Below, piece after piece: positions 8,002 to 16,491 of a DNA stretch of 64,000 nt (the stretch's first letter is position 1; each line of letters opens with the position of its first letter). The notes under the pieces were generated by a model, which saw nothing but the letters and a program-made list of their open reading frames with translations, was not told the origin of the DNA and made no database searches. This DNA comes from Acuticoccus sediminis (GTDB lineage Bacteria; Pseudomonadota; Alphaproteobacteria; Rhizobiales; Amorphaceae): the NCBI RefSeq assembly GCF_003258595.1, contig NZ_QHHQ01000011.1:116588-180587 (forward strand), in the 5' to 3' direction. Both the position numbers and the translations under genes were made by a program.

Positions 8002-9144
8002 TCAGGCGAGGGCGCCGAGGTCCTGCAGTGCGGCGATGCGGTCCGGGGCGATGTCCCAGCGGGAGAGGGCGTCGGCACCGGACCCGCGCGGCTGCGGCGG
8101 TGACGGCACGCCTGCGGGCGTCTCGGAGAACCGCGGTGCCGGCGCCGGTTGGGCGACACCGCCGACGCGCACGTAGGCGCCGCGGAGGGCGGCGTGCGGG
8201 TGCGCCTCCGCCTCGGCGAAGTCCAGCACCGGGGTGGCGCAGGCGTCGCTGCCGGCGAACCGCTCGGCCCAGTGGTCGCGCGTCTGGCTCGCGATCCGCT
8301 CGGCGAGGAGGCGCCTCGCCTCGGGCCAGTTCTCCCGGTGCGTCACGTCGGGGAATCCGGCCGGGTCGAAGCCCAGCCCCTCCAGCAGCTCGCGCCGGAA
8401 CTTGGCCTCGATGGGCGCCACCGCGAGATATCTGCCATCGGCGCAGATGTAGCTGTCGTAGTGCGGCGCGCCGCCGTCGAGGAGGCTCCTGCCGCGCGTC
8501 TCGCCATGGAGCCCCGCCGCGAACAGCCCGCGGATGGGCGCCGACAGCAGCGAGACGCCGTCGACGATGGCCGCGTCCACCACCTGGCCCTGCCCCGTCT
8601 CGCGGGCGGAGAGGATCGCGGCGAGGAGACCGAGGACGAGCATGAGGCTGCCGCCGGCGTAGTCGCCGAGGAGGTTGAGCGGCGGCACCGGCGCGTCGCC
8701 CGGCCGGCCGATGGCGTTGAGCACGCCCGTCAGCGCCAGATAGGTGAGGTCGTGCCCGGCCGTGGGTGCCAGCGGGCCCTCCTGCCCCCAGCCCGTAAGG
8801 CGGCCGTAGGCGAGGCGGGGATTGCGCATGAGGCATGGTTCCGGGCCGAGGCCGAGGCGCTCCATGACGCCGGGGCGGAACCCCTCCACCAGTCCGTCCA
8901 CCTGGGCGATGAGGTCGAGCGAGAGCGCCACCGCCTCGGGCCGCTTCAGGTCGAGCGCGATGGAGGGCCGGCCGCGCGCGGCGAAGTCGAACTCGACCGG
9001 CCGCTCGATGCCGATACCGGACGGCACGATCCTGTCGATCCGGATCACCTCCGCGCCGAGGTCGGCAAGCACCATCGCGGCGAAGGGGCCGGGTCCGATG
9101 CCGACCATCTCCACGAACTTCAGCCCGGCAAGCGGGCCGGTCAT
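8002..9144 (-). CDS. Family III CoA-transferase / alpha-methylacyl-CoA racemase-like (CaiB/BaiF)
   Basis: CaiB/BaiF protein of 380 aa. The opening MTGPLAGLKFVEMVGIGPG, with the glycine-rich GPGPFAAMVLADLGAEVIRID, is the hallmark of alpha-methylacyl-CoA racemases rather than typical transferases; LNLLGDYAGGSLMLVLGLLAA follows. Start ATG 9144 overlaps the stop of the upstream CoA hydrolase/transferase by four bases. It would epimerise 2-methylacyl-CoA or move CoA between acids. It is the last gene of a six-gene minus-strand operon running from dctQ at 14641, so it likely processes the acid brought in by the TRAP importer. Confidence 0.88.
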   Translation of the reverse strand: MTGPLAGLKFVEMVGIGPGPFAAMVLADLGAEVIRIDRIVPSGIGIERPVEFDFAARGRPSIALDLKRPEAVALSLDLIAQVDGLVEGFRPGVMERLGLGPEPCLMRNPRLAYGRLTGWGQEGPLAPTAGHDLTYLALTGVLNAIGRPGDAPVPPLNLLGDYAGGSLMLVLGLLAAILSARETGQGQVVDAAIVDGVSLLSAPIRGLFAAGLHGETRGRSLLDGGAPHYDSYICADGRYLAVAPIEAKFRRELLEGLGFDPAGFPDVTHRENWPEARRLLAERIASQTRDHWAERFAGSDACATPVLDFAEAEAHPHAALRGAYVRVGGVAQPAPAPRFSETPAGVPSPPQPRGSGADALSRWDIAPDRIAALQDLGALA

Positions 9145-10409
9145 GCCACCCTCGCCGCGTCGTGCCAGTCGCGCAGGAGCGTCTCCCTGTGCTCGGGGGC
9201 GGCGATGGCGACCATCCGGCGGATGCGCTCGGAGATCGGCTGGCCGCGCAGTTCGGCCACGCCGTGCTCGGTGACGAACGTGTCGGCGTCGGCGCGGGCG
9301 CAGGTCACGGTGCCGACGTGGGCGACGATGCGGCTCCGCCCCTTCGCCGTGGTCGAGGGCAGCGCGATGATCGAGCGGCCGCCGTCCGAGGCCTGGGCGG
9401 CGCGCACATAGTCCACCTGCCCGCCGACGGCGCCGATGTAGCGCCCGCCGACGATCTCCGCCCCGACCTGACCCGTAAGGTCCACCTCGAGCGCGGAGTT
9501 GACGGCGTGGAAGCGCGAGATGGCCGACAGCACCTCGCCATAGTGCGTCTCCTCGTGTCCGGCGAGACGGAAGGCGGGGTTGCGGTCGGCGAAGTCGAAG
9601 AGGCGGCGGGTGCCCAGCAGCATGCCGCCGACGGTGACCCCGCGGCCATGCTCCTTCCTGGCGTTGGTGAGCGCTCCGCACTCGGCCAGTGTCACGACGC
9701 CGTCGACCACCGCGCCGGAGTGGACGCCGAGGTCCCGGTGACCCGTCAGCGCGGCGCACAGGGCGGCGGGGATTGTGCCGAAGCCCATCTGGACGCAGGC
9801 CCCGTCCGGAATGAGCTCGGCGATCCGTCCGGCGATGCGGCGGATCGTGGCGTCGGGTTCCGGTGCGACGAACTCGACCGGGGGTGCCTCGGCGGTGACG
9901 AGAGCGGCGAGGGCGGGTTCGCCGATATCGCCGCCGCGGCACACCGGCATCGCCGGCTGGTACTCGCCGACGACGCGGCTTTCGGCGCGCTGCGCCGCCG
10001 TGAAGGCGAGGTCGCGGGCGAGGCCAAGGTTCCACCCGGGCCGCTCGACCGACGGGCAGAGCGCCAGCAGGACGAGGTCGGCCCGGATCCGCCCGTCGCG
10101 GAAGGAGCGGTCGATGGCGGAGAGATGCAGCGGGAAGACGTCGAGCTTTCCCCGCCGCGCCAGGGCCGCGGTGGCGCCGATGCCGCCGTAGCTCTCGACC
10201 GTGACCGTATCCGGCACCGTGTCCACGAGCGTGCCGGAGATGGCGGGGCCGACGAAGAGGCGGAAGGGCGGCAGGGCGCCGTCCCGCGCCTCCTGAAGAA
10301 GGCGGCGCACGAGGGTCGTCGGCTCGGCCGTCCCCTGGCCGACGACGACGCGGTCGCCCGCCTGGAGGAGCGGGGCGAACGAGACGTCCTTCGCGGCGAC
10401 CGGCTGCAT
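9141..10409 (-). CDS. Acetyl-CoA hydrolase/transferase family protein (4-hydroxybutyrate CoA-transferase-like)
   Basis: Family I CoA-transferase of 422 aa. I start at ATG 10409 because it overlaps the TGA of the upstream dehydrogenase by one base (TGATG). The C-terminal half has GGQVDYVRAAQASDGGRSIIALPSTT, characteristic of butyryl-CoA:acetate and 4-hydroxybutyrate CoA-transferases. It would activate an imported carboxylate using an acyl-CoA donor, feeding the acyl-CoA dehydrogenase encoded just upstream. Confidence 0.88.
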   Translation of the reverse strand: MQPVAAKDVSFAPLLQAGDRVVVGQGTAEPTTLVRRLLQEARDGALPPFRLFVGPAISGTLVDTVPDTVTVESYGGIGATAALARRGKLDVFPLHLSAIDRSFRDGRIRADLVLLALCPSVERPGWNLGLARDLAFTAAQRAESRVVGEYQPAMPVCRGGDIGEPALAALVTAEAPPVEFVAPEPDATIRRIAGRIAELIPDGACVQMGFGTIPAALCAALTGHRDLGVHSGAVVDGVVTLAECGALTNARKEHGRGVTVGGMLLGTRRLFDFADRNPAFRLAGHEETHYGEVLSAISRFHAVNSALEVDLTGQVGAEIVGGRYIGAVGGQVDYVRAAQASDGGRSIIALPSTTAKGRSRIVAHVGTVTCARADADTFVTEHGVAELRGQPISERIRRMVAIAAPEHRETLLRDWHDAARVA

Positions 10410-11575
10410 CAGTAGGACTTCGGCAGACCGAGCACCCGTTCGGCGATGTAGCACAGCGCGAGCTGCGGGCTGATCGGCGCGATGCGCGGGACCATGACTT
10501 CGCGCAGGTAACGCTCCACGTGGTACTCCTTGGCGTAGCCGAAGCCGCCGTGAGTCATGACCGCCTGCTGGCAGGCGTCGAACCCCGCCTCGCCGGCGAG
10601 GTATTTCGCCGCGTTCGCCGCCGCCCCGGCCGGCTGGCCGGTATCGTAGAGCCTCGCGGCGTGCATCACCATCAGCCAGGCCGCCTCAAGGTTGCACCAG
10701 TTGGCGGCGAGCGGGTGCTGGATGCCCTGGTTCCTGCCGATCTCGCGATTGAAGACGACGCGCTCCTTGGCGTACTGCGTCGCCTTGCGCAGCGCCGCCA
10801 TGCCGAGCCCGACCGCCTCGGCGGCGATGAGGATCCGCTCGGGGTTCATCCCGTGCAGGATATACTCGAAACCGCGGCCCTCCTCGCCGATCCGGTCCGC
10901 CTCGGGGATCTGGAAATCCTCGAAGAAGAGCTCGTTGGAATCGACGCACTTGCGGCCCATCTTGTCGATCACGCGCGCGCGGATCCGCTCCCGGTCGAAG
11001 GTCGTGTAGAAGAGGCTGAGACCGTGCGTCGCCTTCGCGACCTCCTCCAGCGGCGTGGTGCGGGCGAGCAGGAGGATGCGGTCGGCCACCTGCGCGGTCG
11101 AGATCCAGACCTTCTGTCCGGTGACGTGGTAGGTGTCGCCGCGCTTCTCGGCGCGCAGCTTGAGCTGCGTCGTGTTGAGGCCGGTGTTGGGCTCGGTGAC
11201 GGCGAAGCAGGCCTTCTCGCGCCCCTCCGCCATCGGCCGGATCATCCGCTCCTTCTGCTCCGCGGTGCCGTAGACGTCGACCGGCTTGAGACCGAAGATG
11301 TTGATGTGGACCGCCGACGCGCCCGACATGCCGGCACCCGACTCGGCGATCGTGCGCATCATGATCGCGGCTTCGGTGACGCCGAGTCCGGCGCCGCCCT
11401 GCGCTTCGGCGGTGCAGATGCCGAGCCAGCCGTCACGGGCCAGCGCGTCGTAGAAGTCCTGCGGGAATTCGCCGGTCTCGTCGCGCTTCAGCCAGTAGGC
11501 GTCGTCGAACCTGGCGCAGACCTTCGCGACGGCGTCGCGGATCTCCTCCTGCTCCTTGGTCAACGTCATGTCCAT
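10409..11575 (-). CDS. Acyl-CoA dehydrogenase family protein
   Basis: FAD-dependent acyl-CoA dehydrogenase of 388 aa. N-terminal helical domain (TLTKEQEEIRDAVAKVC), middle beta domain (CFAVTEPNTGLNTTQLKLRA, VTGQKVWISTAQVADRILLLAR), and C-terminal domain with YAKERVVFNREIGRNQGIQH and the signature MTHGGFGYAKEYHVERYLRE. ATG 11575 has GAGGA about eight bases upstream. It oxidises an acyl-CoA at C2-C3 and passes electrons to electron-transfer flavoprotein. It is separated from the TRAP receptor gene by 137 bp containing a hairpin and is coupled to the CoA-transferase downstream. Confidence 0.92.
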   Translation of the reverse strand: MDMTLTKEQEEIRDAVAKVCARFDDAYWLKRDETGEFPQDFYDALARDGWLGICTAEAQGGAGLGVTEAAIMMRTIAESGAGMSGASAVHINIFGLKPVDVYGTAEQKERMIRPMAEGREKACFAVTEPNTGLNTTQLKLRAEKRGDTYHVTGQKVWISTAQVADRILLLARTTPLEEVAKATHGLSLFYTTFDRERIRARVIDKMGRKCVDSNELFFEDFQIPEADRIGEEGRGFEYILHGMNPERILIAAEAVGLGMAALRKATQYAKERVVFNREIGRNQGIQHPLAANWCNLEAAWLMVMHAARLYDTGQPAGAAANAAKYLAGEAGFDACQQAVMTHGGFGYAKEYHVERYLREVMVPRIAPISPQLALCYIAERVLGLPKSY

Positions 11576-11678
11576 CGTGGTGTCCTCGGGTCTCGGGGCG
11601 GGCGGCGGGGCCGCGCACCGCCTCGCGGGCGCATCGATCGCGCACCGCGCTCGTTGTGGGCAATCTCGGTCGGTCGGG

Positions 11679-11705
11679 GGCCGGCTGGCGCGGGCGCAGC
11701 CGGCC
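11679..11705 (-). terminator. intercistronic hairpin after dctP
   Basis: GGCCGGCT and AGCCGGCC form a perfect 8-bp stem with an 11-base loop, just after the dctP stop (11713). No T-run follows. It more likely stabilises or attenuates the mRNA than ends it, keeping the receptor message above that of downstream enzymes. Confidence 0.45.
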
Positions 11706-11712
11706 GGGTTCC

Positions 11713-12738
11713 TCAGTCGCCGGCCTTCAGGTTGGCGCGGAAACCGTCGAGCACCGCGCGACCGGGTTTGCCGCGGCCCTCCAGCTCCTCGGCCCACTCG
11801 TCGCCGACACCGGCCATCAGCGTCTTGATCTTCTCGCTGTCGGCGTCCGGCAGCGTCACGAACTCGACGCCCGCCTCTGTGATCGTCTGGCGGTCCTTGT
11901 CCTCCAGCGCGTCGGTGTCGGCGCAGGAGTGCGCGGTGGCGGCCTCGCCGGACTCGGTCAGGACCTGCTGCGTCTCGGGCGAGAGCGAGTCCCACTTCTG
12001 CTTGCTGATCATGTAGGCGATCACGAAGGAGCCGAAGTTCTGGTTCGTGGTCGCCTGATGCAGGTAGGACTGCACATCGTAGGGCAGGATCGACGAGACC
12101 GGGAAGAGCAGCGCGTCAAGCGTCCCGCGGGAGAGGGAGTCGCGCACCTCCGGGGCGGGGATCTGCACCGGCACCGCCTCGATGCGCTGGGTTGCGATCT
12201 CCTTGGCGCCGCCGGTGGTGCGCAGCTTCAGCCCCTTGAAGCTGTCGAGCCCGGTGATGTCGCGATCCTTGGTGAAGATCTGGTAGGGCGGCAGCACCAG
12301 CACCATGAGGACGCGCATGCCGTTGGGCGCGATCTCGACCTCGTCGAGCAGTCCGCCCGGCTTGACCAGCTTCCAGAACGCCTTCGTCCCCTCGCAGGCG
12401 GAGGAGAAGGCCTCCGGCAGCTCGGCGACGGCAGAGAGCGGCAGCTTGTCGCTGATGTAGGAGGGGGCGACGTAGCCGATGTCGAGCACGCCGCTCTGCG
12501 TGAGCTGCAGCATGTCCTTGGCCTTGCCCATCTGCTGGGCCGGGAAATACTCGAAGTCGATCTCCCCGCCCGAGCGGTCCTTCACGTCGTCCATGAAGAA
12601 CTTCGCGAGATTTTCGGAGATGTAGTGGCCCACGGGGAAGCTGTCCCCCATGCGCAGCGTCTCGGCCTGGCCCGGCAGGACGGAGAGCCAGAGGGCGGCG
12701 CCGGCGATCGCGCCGGTCTTGAACAGTCGGGTCGTCAT
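11713..12738 (-). CDS. dctP: TRAP transporter substrate-binding protein
   Basis: Periplasmic TRAP receptor of 341 aa with signal peptide (FKTGAIAGAALWLSVLPGQA-E) and family motifs LRMGDSFPVGHYISENLAKFF and LKLRTTGGAKEIA. Of two in-frame ATGs, 12738 is preferred because GGGAGG sits nine bases upstream, while the same GGGAGG abuts ATG 12747. It follows dctQ and dctM in one operon, and downstream genes encode CoA-activation and acyl-CoA oxidation enzymes, so its ligand is probably an organic acid that becomes their substrate. It is paralogous to the receptor at 30-1058. Confidence 0.92.
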   Translation of the reverse strand: MTTRLFKTGAIAGAALWLSVLPGQAETLRMGDSFPVGHYISENLAKFFMDDVKDRSGGEIDFEYFPAQQMGKAKDMLQLTQSGVLDIGYVAPSYISDKLPLSAVAELPEAFSSACEGTKAFWKLVKPGGLLDEVEIAPNGMRVLMVLVLPPYQIFTKDRDITGLDSFKGLKLRTTGGAKEIATQRIEAVPVQIPAPEVRDSLSRGTLDALLFPVSSILPYDVQSYLHQATTNQNFGSFVIAYMISKQKWDSLSPETQQVLTESGEAATAHSCADTDALEDKDRQTITEAGVEFVTLPDADSEKIKTLMAGVGDEWAEELEGRGKPGRAVLDGFRANLKAGD

Positions 12739-12779
12739 GTCGGTCATCCTCCCCAGGATGGTTCTTGTTGGTCGGCCGC

Positions 12780-14066
12780 TCATTGCATCGTGGACGGGAG
12801 CCACAGCACGATGGCGGGAAAGGCGGTCAGAAGCGCGATGACGAAGAGGTGGGCGAGCACGTGCGGGGCGACCCCTCGAAACAGCTCGCCGAGCGGGCGC
12901 CGCGTGTAGCGCGCGACCACGAAGACGTTCATGCCGAGCGGGGGCGTCACCATCCCGATCTCGGCCGTGACGACGATGATGACGCCGAACCACACGGGAT
13001 CGAAGCCGAGCTGCAGGACGATCGGCAGCATCACCGGGACGGTGAGGATCAGGATCGCGACCTGGTCCATGAAGAAGCCGAGGACGACGTACATCGCGAG
13101 GATGAGCGCCATCACCGCCATCGGCGGCAGCGGCAGCGCGCCGACCCAGGTGGCGAGGTCGTTGGTGACGCGCGTGATGGTGAAGAAGTAGCCGAAGACG
13201 TGCGCGCCCAGGATGATGAAGAGGATCATGCACGTCGTCAGCGCCGAGCGGCGCAGCGCGCCGTAGAACGCCGCGGGCGTGAGGCGGCGTTCCGTGATGG
13301 CGAGCAGCATGGCGACGAAGGCGCCGATCCCGGACGCCTCGGTCGGCGTCGCGATGCCGGTGTAGATGGTGCCGGTGACGGCGAGGAAGAGCAGCACCAT
13401 CGGCCCCACCCGCCGCAGCGAAGCGAACTTCTCGCGCATCGAGTAGGCGCGACCCGGCGGAGCCGACTCCGGCCACAGGGTGACGAGGACGGCGACCGTG
13501 CCGATGATCGTCGCCGTGACGAGGATGCCCGGAATGACGCCGCCGATGAGCAGCGTGGAGACCGGGATGTCGGCCAGAATGCCGTAGAGGATCAGCGCGA
13601 TGGACGGCGGGATCAGCATGGCGAGCGTGCCGGAGATGGCGACCACGCCGCCGGCGAGTTTGGGCTCGTATCCCTGCTTGATCATCTCGGGGAGCGACGT
13701 CGAGGCGAGGGTGGCCGCCGCGGCGGTGCTGGACCCGGAGATTGCGCCGAAGCCGGCTCCCGCGAGCGCGGTCGCCATGGCGACGCCGCCGCGCACGCGT
13801 CCGACCCAGATGGACGCGGACCGGAAGAGATCCTCCGAGACACCCGAGATAATCACGAACTCGGCCATCAGGATGAACATCGGGATGGTGATGAGCTCGT
13901 AGGAGTTGGCCGTGCTGAGCGGCGTCGTGCTCAGGATGCCCATGAGGATGGACAGGCCGCCATAGCAGTAGAGGCCGAGCGCGCCCGAGATCAGCAGCGC
14001 GAAGGCGACCGGCAGCCCGATGAGCAGCAGCAGGACGAGGACGATGAGGACGGCGCCGACGAGCAT
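12780..14066 (-). CDS. dctM: TRAP transporter large permease (DctM)
   Basis: Membrane subunit of 428 aa with about twelve hydrophobic segments. Typical motifs are SYELITIPMFILMAEFVIISG, GAISGSSTAAAATLAS and MLIPPSIALILYGILA. It begins at ATG 14066, two bases after the dctQ stop, and is followed by dctP after 41 bp. It forms the ion-driven channel that moves the receptor-bound solute. Confidence 0.93.
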   Translation of the reverse strand: MLVGAVLIVLVLLLLIGLPVAFALLISGALGLYCYGGLSILMGILSTTPLSTANSYELITIPMFILMAEFVIISGVSEDLFRSASIWVGRVRGGVAMATALAGAGFGAISGSSTAAAATLASTSLPEMIKQGYEPKLAGGVVAISGTLAMLIPPSIALILYGILADIPVSTLLIGGVIPGILVTATIIGTVAVLVTLWPESAPPGRAYSMREKFASLRRVGPMVLLFLAVTGTIYTGIATPTEASGIGAFVAMLLAITERRLTPAAFYGALRRSALTTCMILFIILGAHVFGYFFTITRVTNDLATWVGALPLPPMAVMALILAMYVVLGFFMDQVAILILTVPVMLPIVLQLGFDPVWFGVIIVVTAEIGMVTPPLGMNVFVVARYTRRPLGELFRGVAPHVLAHLFVIALLTAFPAIVLWLPSTMQ

Positions 14067-14068
14067 GG

Positions 14069-14641
14069 TCAGGCCGCGTCCTGATGGTTCGCGGCCAGCG
14101 GCAGGAGGCCGGGCGCCTCGATCCCCGTCGCGGCGGCGCGCGCGTGGGCGATGACGCGCTGCAGGCAGCGCAGCAGCATCGCGAACGAGCCCACCGTGAC
14201 GAGCGCGTAGGGCACCCAGGTCGGCCAGGCGACGGTGGCTGCGATCCTGTCGCCGTTGGCCCACGCCGCGGCGAAGCGCTGCCAGCCGCCCCAGCCGATG
14301 AGGCCCATGGCGACGCAGGCGGCCACATACGCCGCGCTGAGAGCGGCGTTCTTGATCCGCAGCGGCAGGAGATCGCGGAACAGGTCGACGGCGATGTGGT
14401 CGTGCTCGCGAAGCGCCTCGGAGAGGCCCAGGAAGAAGATGCCCACCATCAGGTACATGCCGACGAAGTCGTACGACCACGAGAAGGGCGCATTGAAGGC
14501 GTATCGAACGGTGACGTCGGCGACGACGACGAACATCATCAGCGCCATCGCCGCACATGAGATCGCGACGAGGGCGGTCTCGACGGCGGCGAGCGGTCCG
14601 CGCCCGGCCCGCACCGCGTTTCGGTTCGATCCGTCTGCCAA
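14069..14641 (-). CDS. dctQ: TRAP transporter small permease (DctQ)
   Basis: Small membrane subunit of 190 aa with four hydrophobic helices and the family segment VTVRYAFNAPFSWSYDFVGMYLMVGIFFLG. It is the first gene of the minus-strand operon dctQ-dctM-dctP, acyl-CoA dehydrogenase, CoA-transferase, racemase-like gene. The roughly 285-bp AT-richer region to the divergent IclR gene carries a TCCA-N6-TGGA repeat, so the IclR protein is the likely regulator of both directions. Confidence 0.9.
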   Translation of the reverse strand: MADGSNRNAVRAGRGPLAAVETALVAISCAAMALMMFVVVADVTVRYAFNAPFSWSYDFVGMYLMVGIFFLGLSEALREHDHIAVDLFRDLLPLRIKNAALSAAYVAACVAMGLIGWGGWQRFAAAWANGDRIAATVAWPTWVPYALVTVGSFAMLLRCLQRVIAHARAAATGIEAPGLLPLAANHQDAA

Positions 14642-14688
14642 ATCGACATCTCCTCATCGCCGAGCGCATGTGCGCTGCGATGGACGTT

Positions 14689-14702
14689 TCCACTATTATG
14701 GA
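14689..14702. promoter_or_regulatory. putative IclR-type operator
   Basis: TCCA-CTATTA-TGGA, within TTTCCACTATTATGGAC, lies 48 bp upstream of dctQ and at the edge of an AT-rich stretch (14700-14730). Short TGGA/TCCA arms are found in some IclR-family sites. The assignment is by position and is tentative. Confidence 0.4.
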
Positions 14703-14926
14703 CTTTTTTTCTATATTACTGAATATGAGGGCGTGCGGGACGTGTCAAGAATCGCGGCGACACCGCCTTCGGGAGCGCCTGTTGCGCAGGGCGGCGGGCG
14801 ATCCGGTCGGCCAGGATTGCAACGCGACGACGGCGTTCGTGTTCCCACAGGTTGTTCAGATTGCTAGACACCGGGAGCAGGCGCCGCGCTGCGCGGCGTG
14901 ACCGACGGGGAGCCACAGAGACACAC

Positions 14927-15730
14927 ATGCTGGTGCGACAGGTCGAGAACGTATTGGATCTGCTCGAGTTTTTCGCGGACCGCGGCAAGCCGGCCAGTCT
15001 CGCGGAAGTGTCTCAGCACTTCGGCTGGCCGCGCTCGTCCACCTACAACCTCTTGTCGACGCTCAACGCGCGCGGGTATCTGTACGAGCCGTCCGGGCGC
15101 GGCAAATATTACCCGACGCCGCGTTGGCTGACGCTGGCGCAGGACATGAGCGCGGCCGAGCCGGTGCCGGAGGATCTCGTCCGCCTCGCCCACTATGTGC
15201 GCGACGAGACCAACGAGACGGTGTGCATCGGCGCGGCGGCGGGCGGGACGGTGATCTTCCTTGAGGTCGTGCCGTCGACCGAACGGGTGCGCTACGTCGC
15301 CGAGGCCGGGCAGCGTCTGCCGATCCACGCGACCGCGTCGGGCATGGCGATCCTCAGCCAGTGGCCGCCGAACCAGCGCATGGCGGTGCTGCGCAAGGCG
15401 GAATTCCACCGCTACGGCTCCGGCACGCCGCTCAGCATCGAGGCGGTGGAGGACCGCATCCGCATCGCGCTCCATCGCGGCTGGTTCGAGAGCGCGTCGA
15501 ACTACAGCGTCGATCTCGGCGGCGTGTCGATCCCGCTGATCGTGGCGGGCCGGATCTATTCGTTCACCGTGGCGGGGCCGCTGACGCGGGTGGAGGCGAT
15601 CATGCCGTCGATCGCGGTGCGGATCCACGCCGCCGTCGCCCTGCACCTCGGCGCCGACTACCTGGCCAAGACGATCACGAACCTGACGACCCCGCCGGTG
15701 GTCGACCAGCGGGTGACGACCAAGCGCTGA
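14927..15730 (+). CDS. IclR family transcriptional regulator
   Basis: Regulator of 267 aa with an N-terminal winged helix (VLDLLEFFADRGKPASLAEVSQHFGWPRSSTYNLLSTL) and a C-terminal effector domain (ETVCIGAAAGGTVIFLEVV, RLPIHATASGMAILS). ATG 14927 matches the usual IclR N-terminus; a longer frame from 14852 adds a basic, non-family stretch. It sits between the divergent dctQMP/acyl-CoA operon and the codirectional MaoC/CoA-transferase/lyase genes, and plausibly controls both according to an organic-acid effector. Confidence 0.9.
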   Translation: MLVRQVENVLDLLEFFADRGKPASLAEVSQHFGWPRSSTYNLLSTLNARGYLYEPSGRGKYYPTPRWLTLAQDMSAAEPVPEDLVRLAHYVRDETNETVCIGAAAGGTVIFLEVVPSTERVRYVAEAGQRLPIHATASGMAILSQWPPNQRMAVLRKAEFHRYGSGTPLSIEAVEDRIRIALHRGWFESASNYSVDLGGVSIPLIVAGRIYSFTVAGPLTRVEAIMPSIAVRIHAAVALHLGADYLAKTITNLTTPPVVDQRVTTKR

Positions 15731-15771
15731 CCGCGGCGCCGGACGATGCGGGACGCGGCAAGGAGGCGAAA

Positions 15772-16230
15772 GTGGAGCTGCTCGGAACGGGGTTCTACTG
15801 GAACGATCTGACCGTCGGCGCGCGCTATCGCACCTACGGCCGGACGATCACGGAGTCGGACGTCATCGCCTTCGTCACGCACGCCGGGATGCTGGAATCG
15901 CTCTTCCTTGACCGGGAATACCGCAAGACGCACAGCGCGATGGAGGGGCACGCCGCTCCGGCCCTGCTGGTCCTGTCGATCGCTGAGGGATTGACGCTGA
16001 ACGCGACGGGGCAGGGGACGGGCCTTGCCTTCCTCAACATGCAGATGGACGTGAAGCGGCCCGTCGTCGTGGGGGACACCATCCACGTCGAACTCGAGAT
16101 CCTCGAGGCGCGCAAGACGTCGAAGTCCGAGCGCGGGCTGGTGCGCACGAAGAACCTCGTCGTCAACCAGCGCGGCGAGACGGTCATCGAATATACCCCC
16201 CAGCGCCTGATGGCCGCCCGGCCGGACTGA
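15772..16230 (+). CDS. MaoC family dehydratase
   Basis: Hot-dog-fold hydratase of 152 aa. The GTG start at 15772 is supported by AGGAGG at 15761-15766, five bases upstream. The MaoC motif appears as FVTHAGMLESLFLD near residues 37-50, followed by GHAAPALLVLSIAEGL and RPVVVGDTIHVELEI. The usual catalytic Asp/His pair is not in its standard spacing, so function is less certain than for the second MaoC. It is 41 bp downstream of iclR. With the CoA-transferase and CitE-like lyase it would hydrate an enoyl-CoA intermediate. Confidence 0.82.
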   Translation: MELLGTGFYWNDLTVGARYRTYGRTITESDVIAFVTHAGMLESLFLDREYRKTHSAMEGHAAPALLVLSIAEGLTLNATGQGTGLAFLNMQMDVKRPVVVGDTIHVELEILEARKTSKSERGLVRTKNLVVNQRGETVIEYTPQRLMAARPD

Positions 16231-16442
16231 CGGACGCACCCGCCACCGGGGGCGACAACCCCACCCGTTCTGCCCCCGCCCCGGCAGCACGGCGCCGACG
16301 GGCGGCCGTCTCGTTCGCGCCCTAATGCCGCGCATCCAACATCATGGACACTGGATCGGTTCGCCGGCCCGCGAGGCGTGGGAAGCCCTGCCGACCCCAA
16401 GGCGCGAGACTTCGGCTCAGTGGCGCGTTGTGCAATGTCCAC

Positions 16443-16452
16443 AAGCATGCTT
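16443..16452. promoter_or_regulatory. 10-bp palindrome upstream of CoA-transferase
   Basis: AAGCATGCTT is a perfect palindrome 39 bp upstream of the CoA-transferase start, in an AT-rich stretch containing the -10-like TATGAT (16454-16459). The 261-bp gap 16231-16491 probably contains a separate promoter for the CoA-transferase/MaoC/lyase genes. Confidence 0.35.
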
Positions 16453-16491
16453 CTATGATCTATATATTTGCATCGAGCAGAAAGAAGACGC

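Noticed and set aside
12765..14084. Plus-strand frame rich in His, Asp and Arg across the TRAP permease genes
   Set aside because: Composition is that of an antisense reading of membrane-protein codons; the dctQM genes on the other strand are unambiguous.
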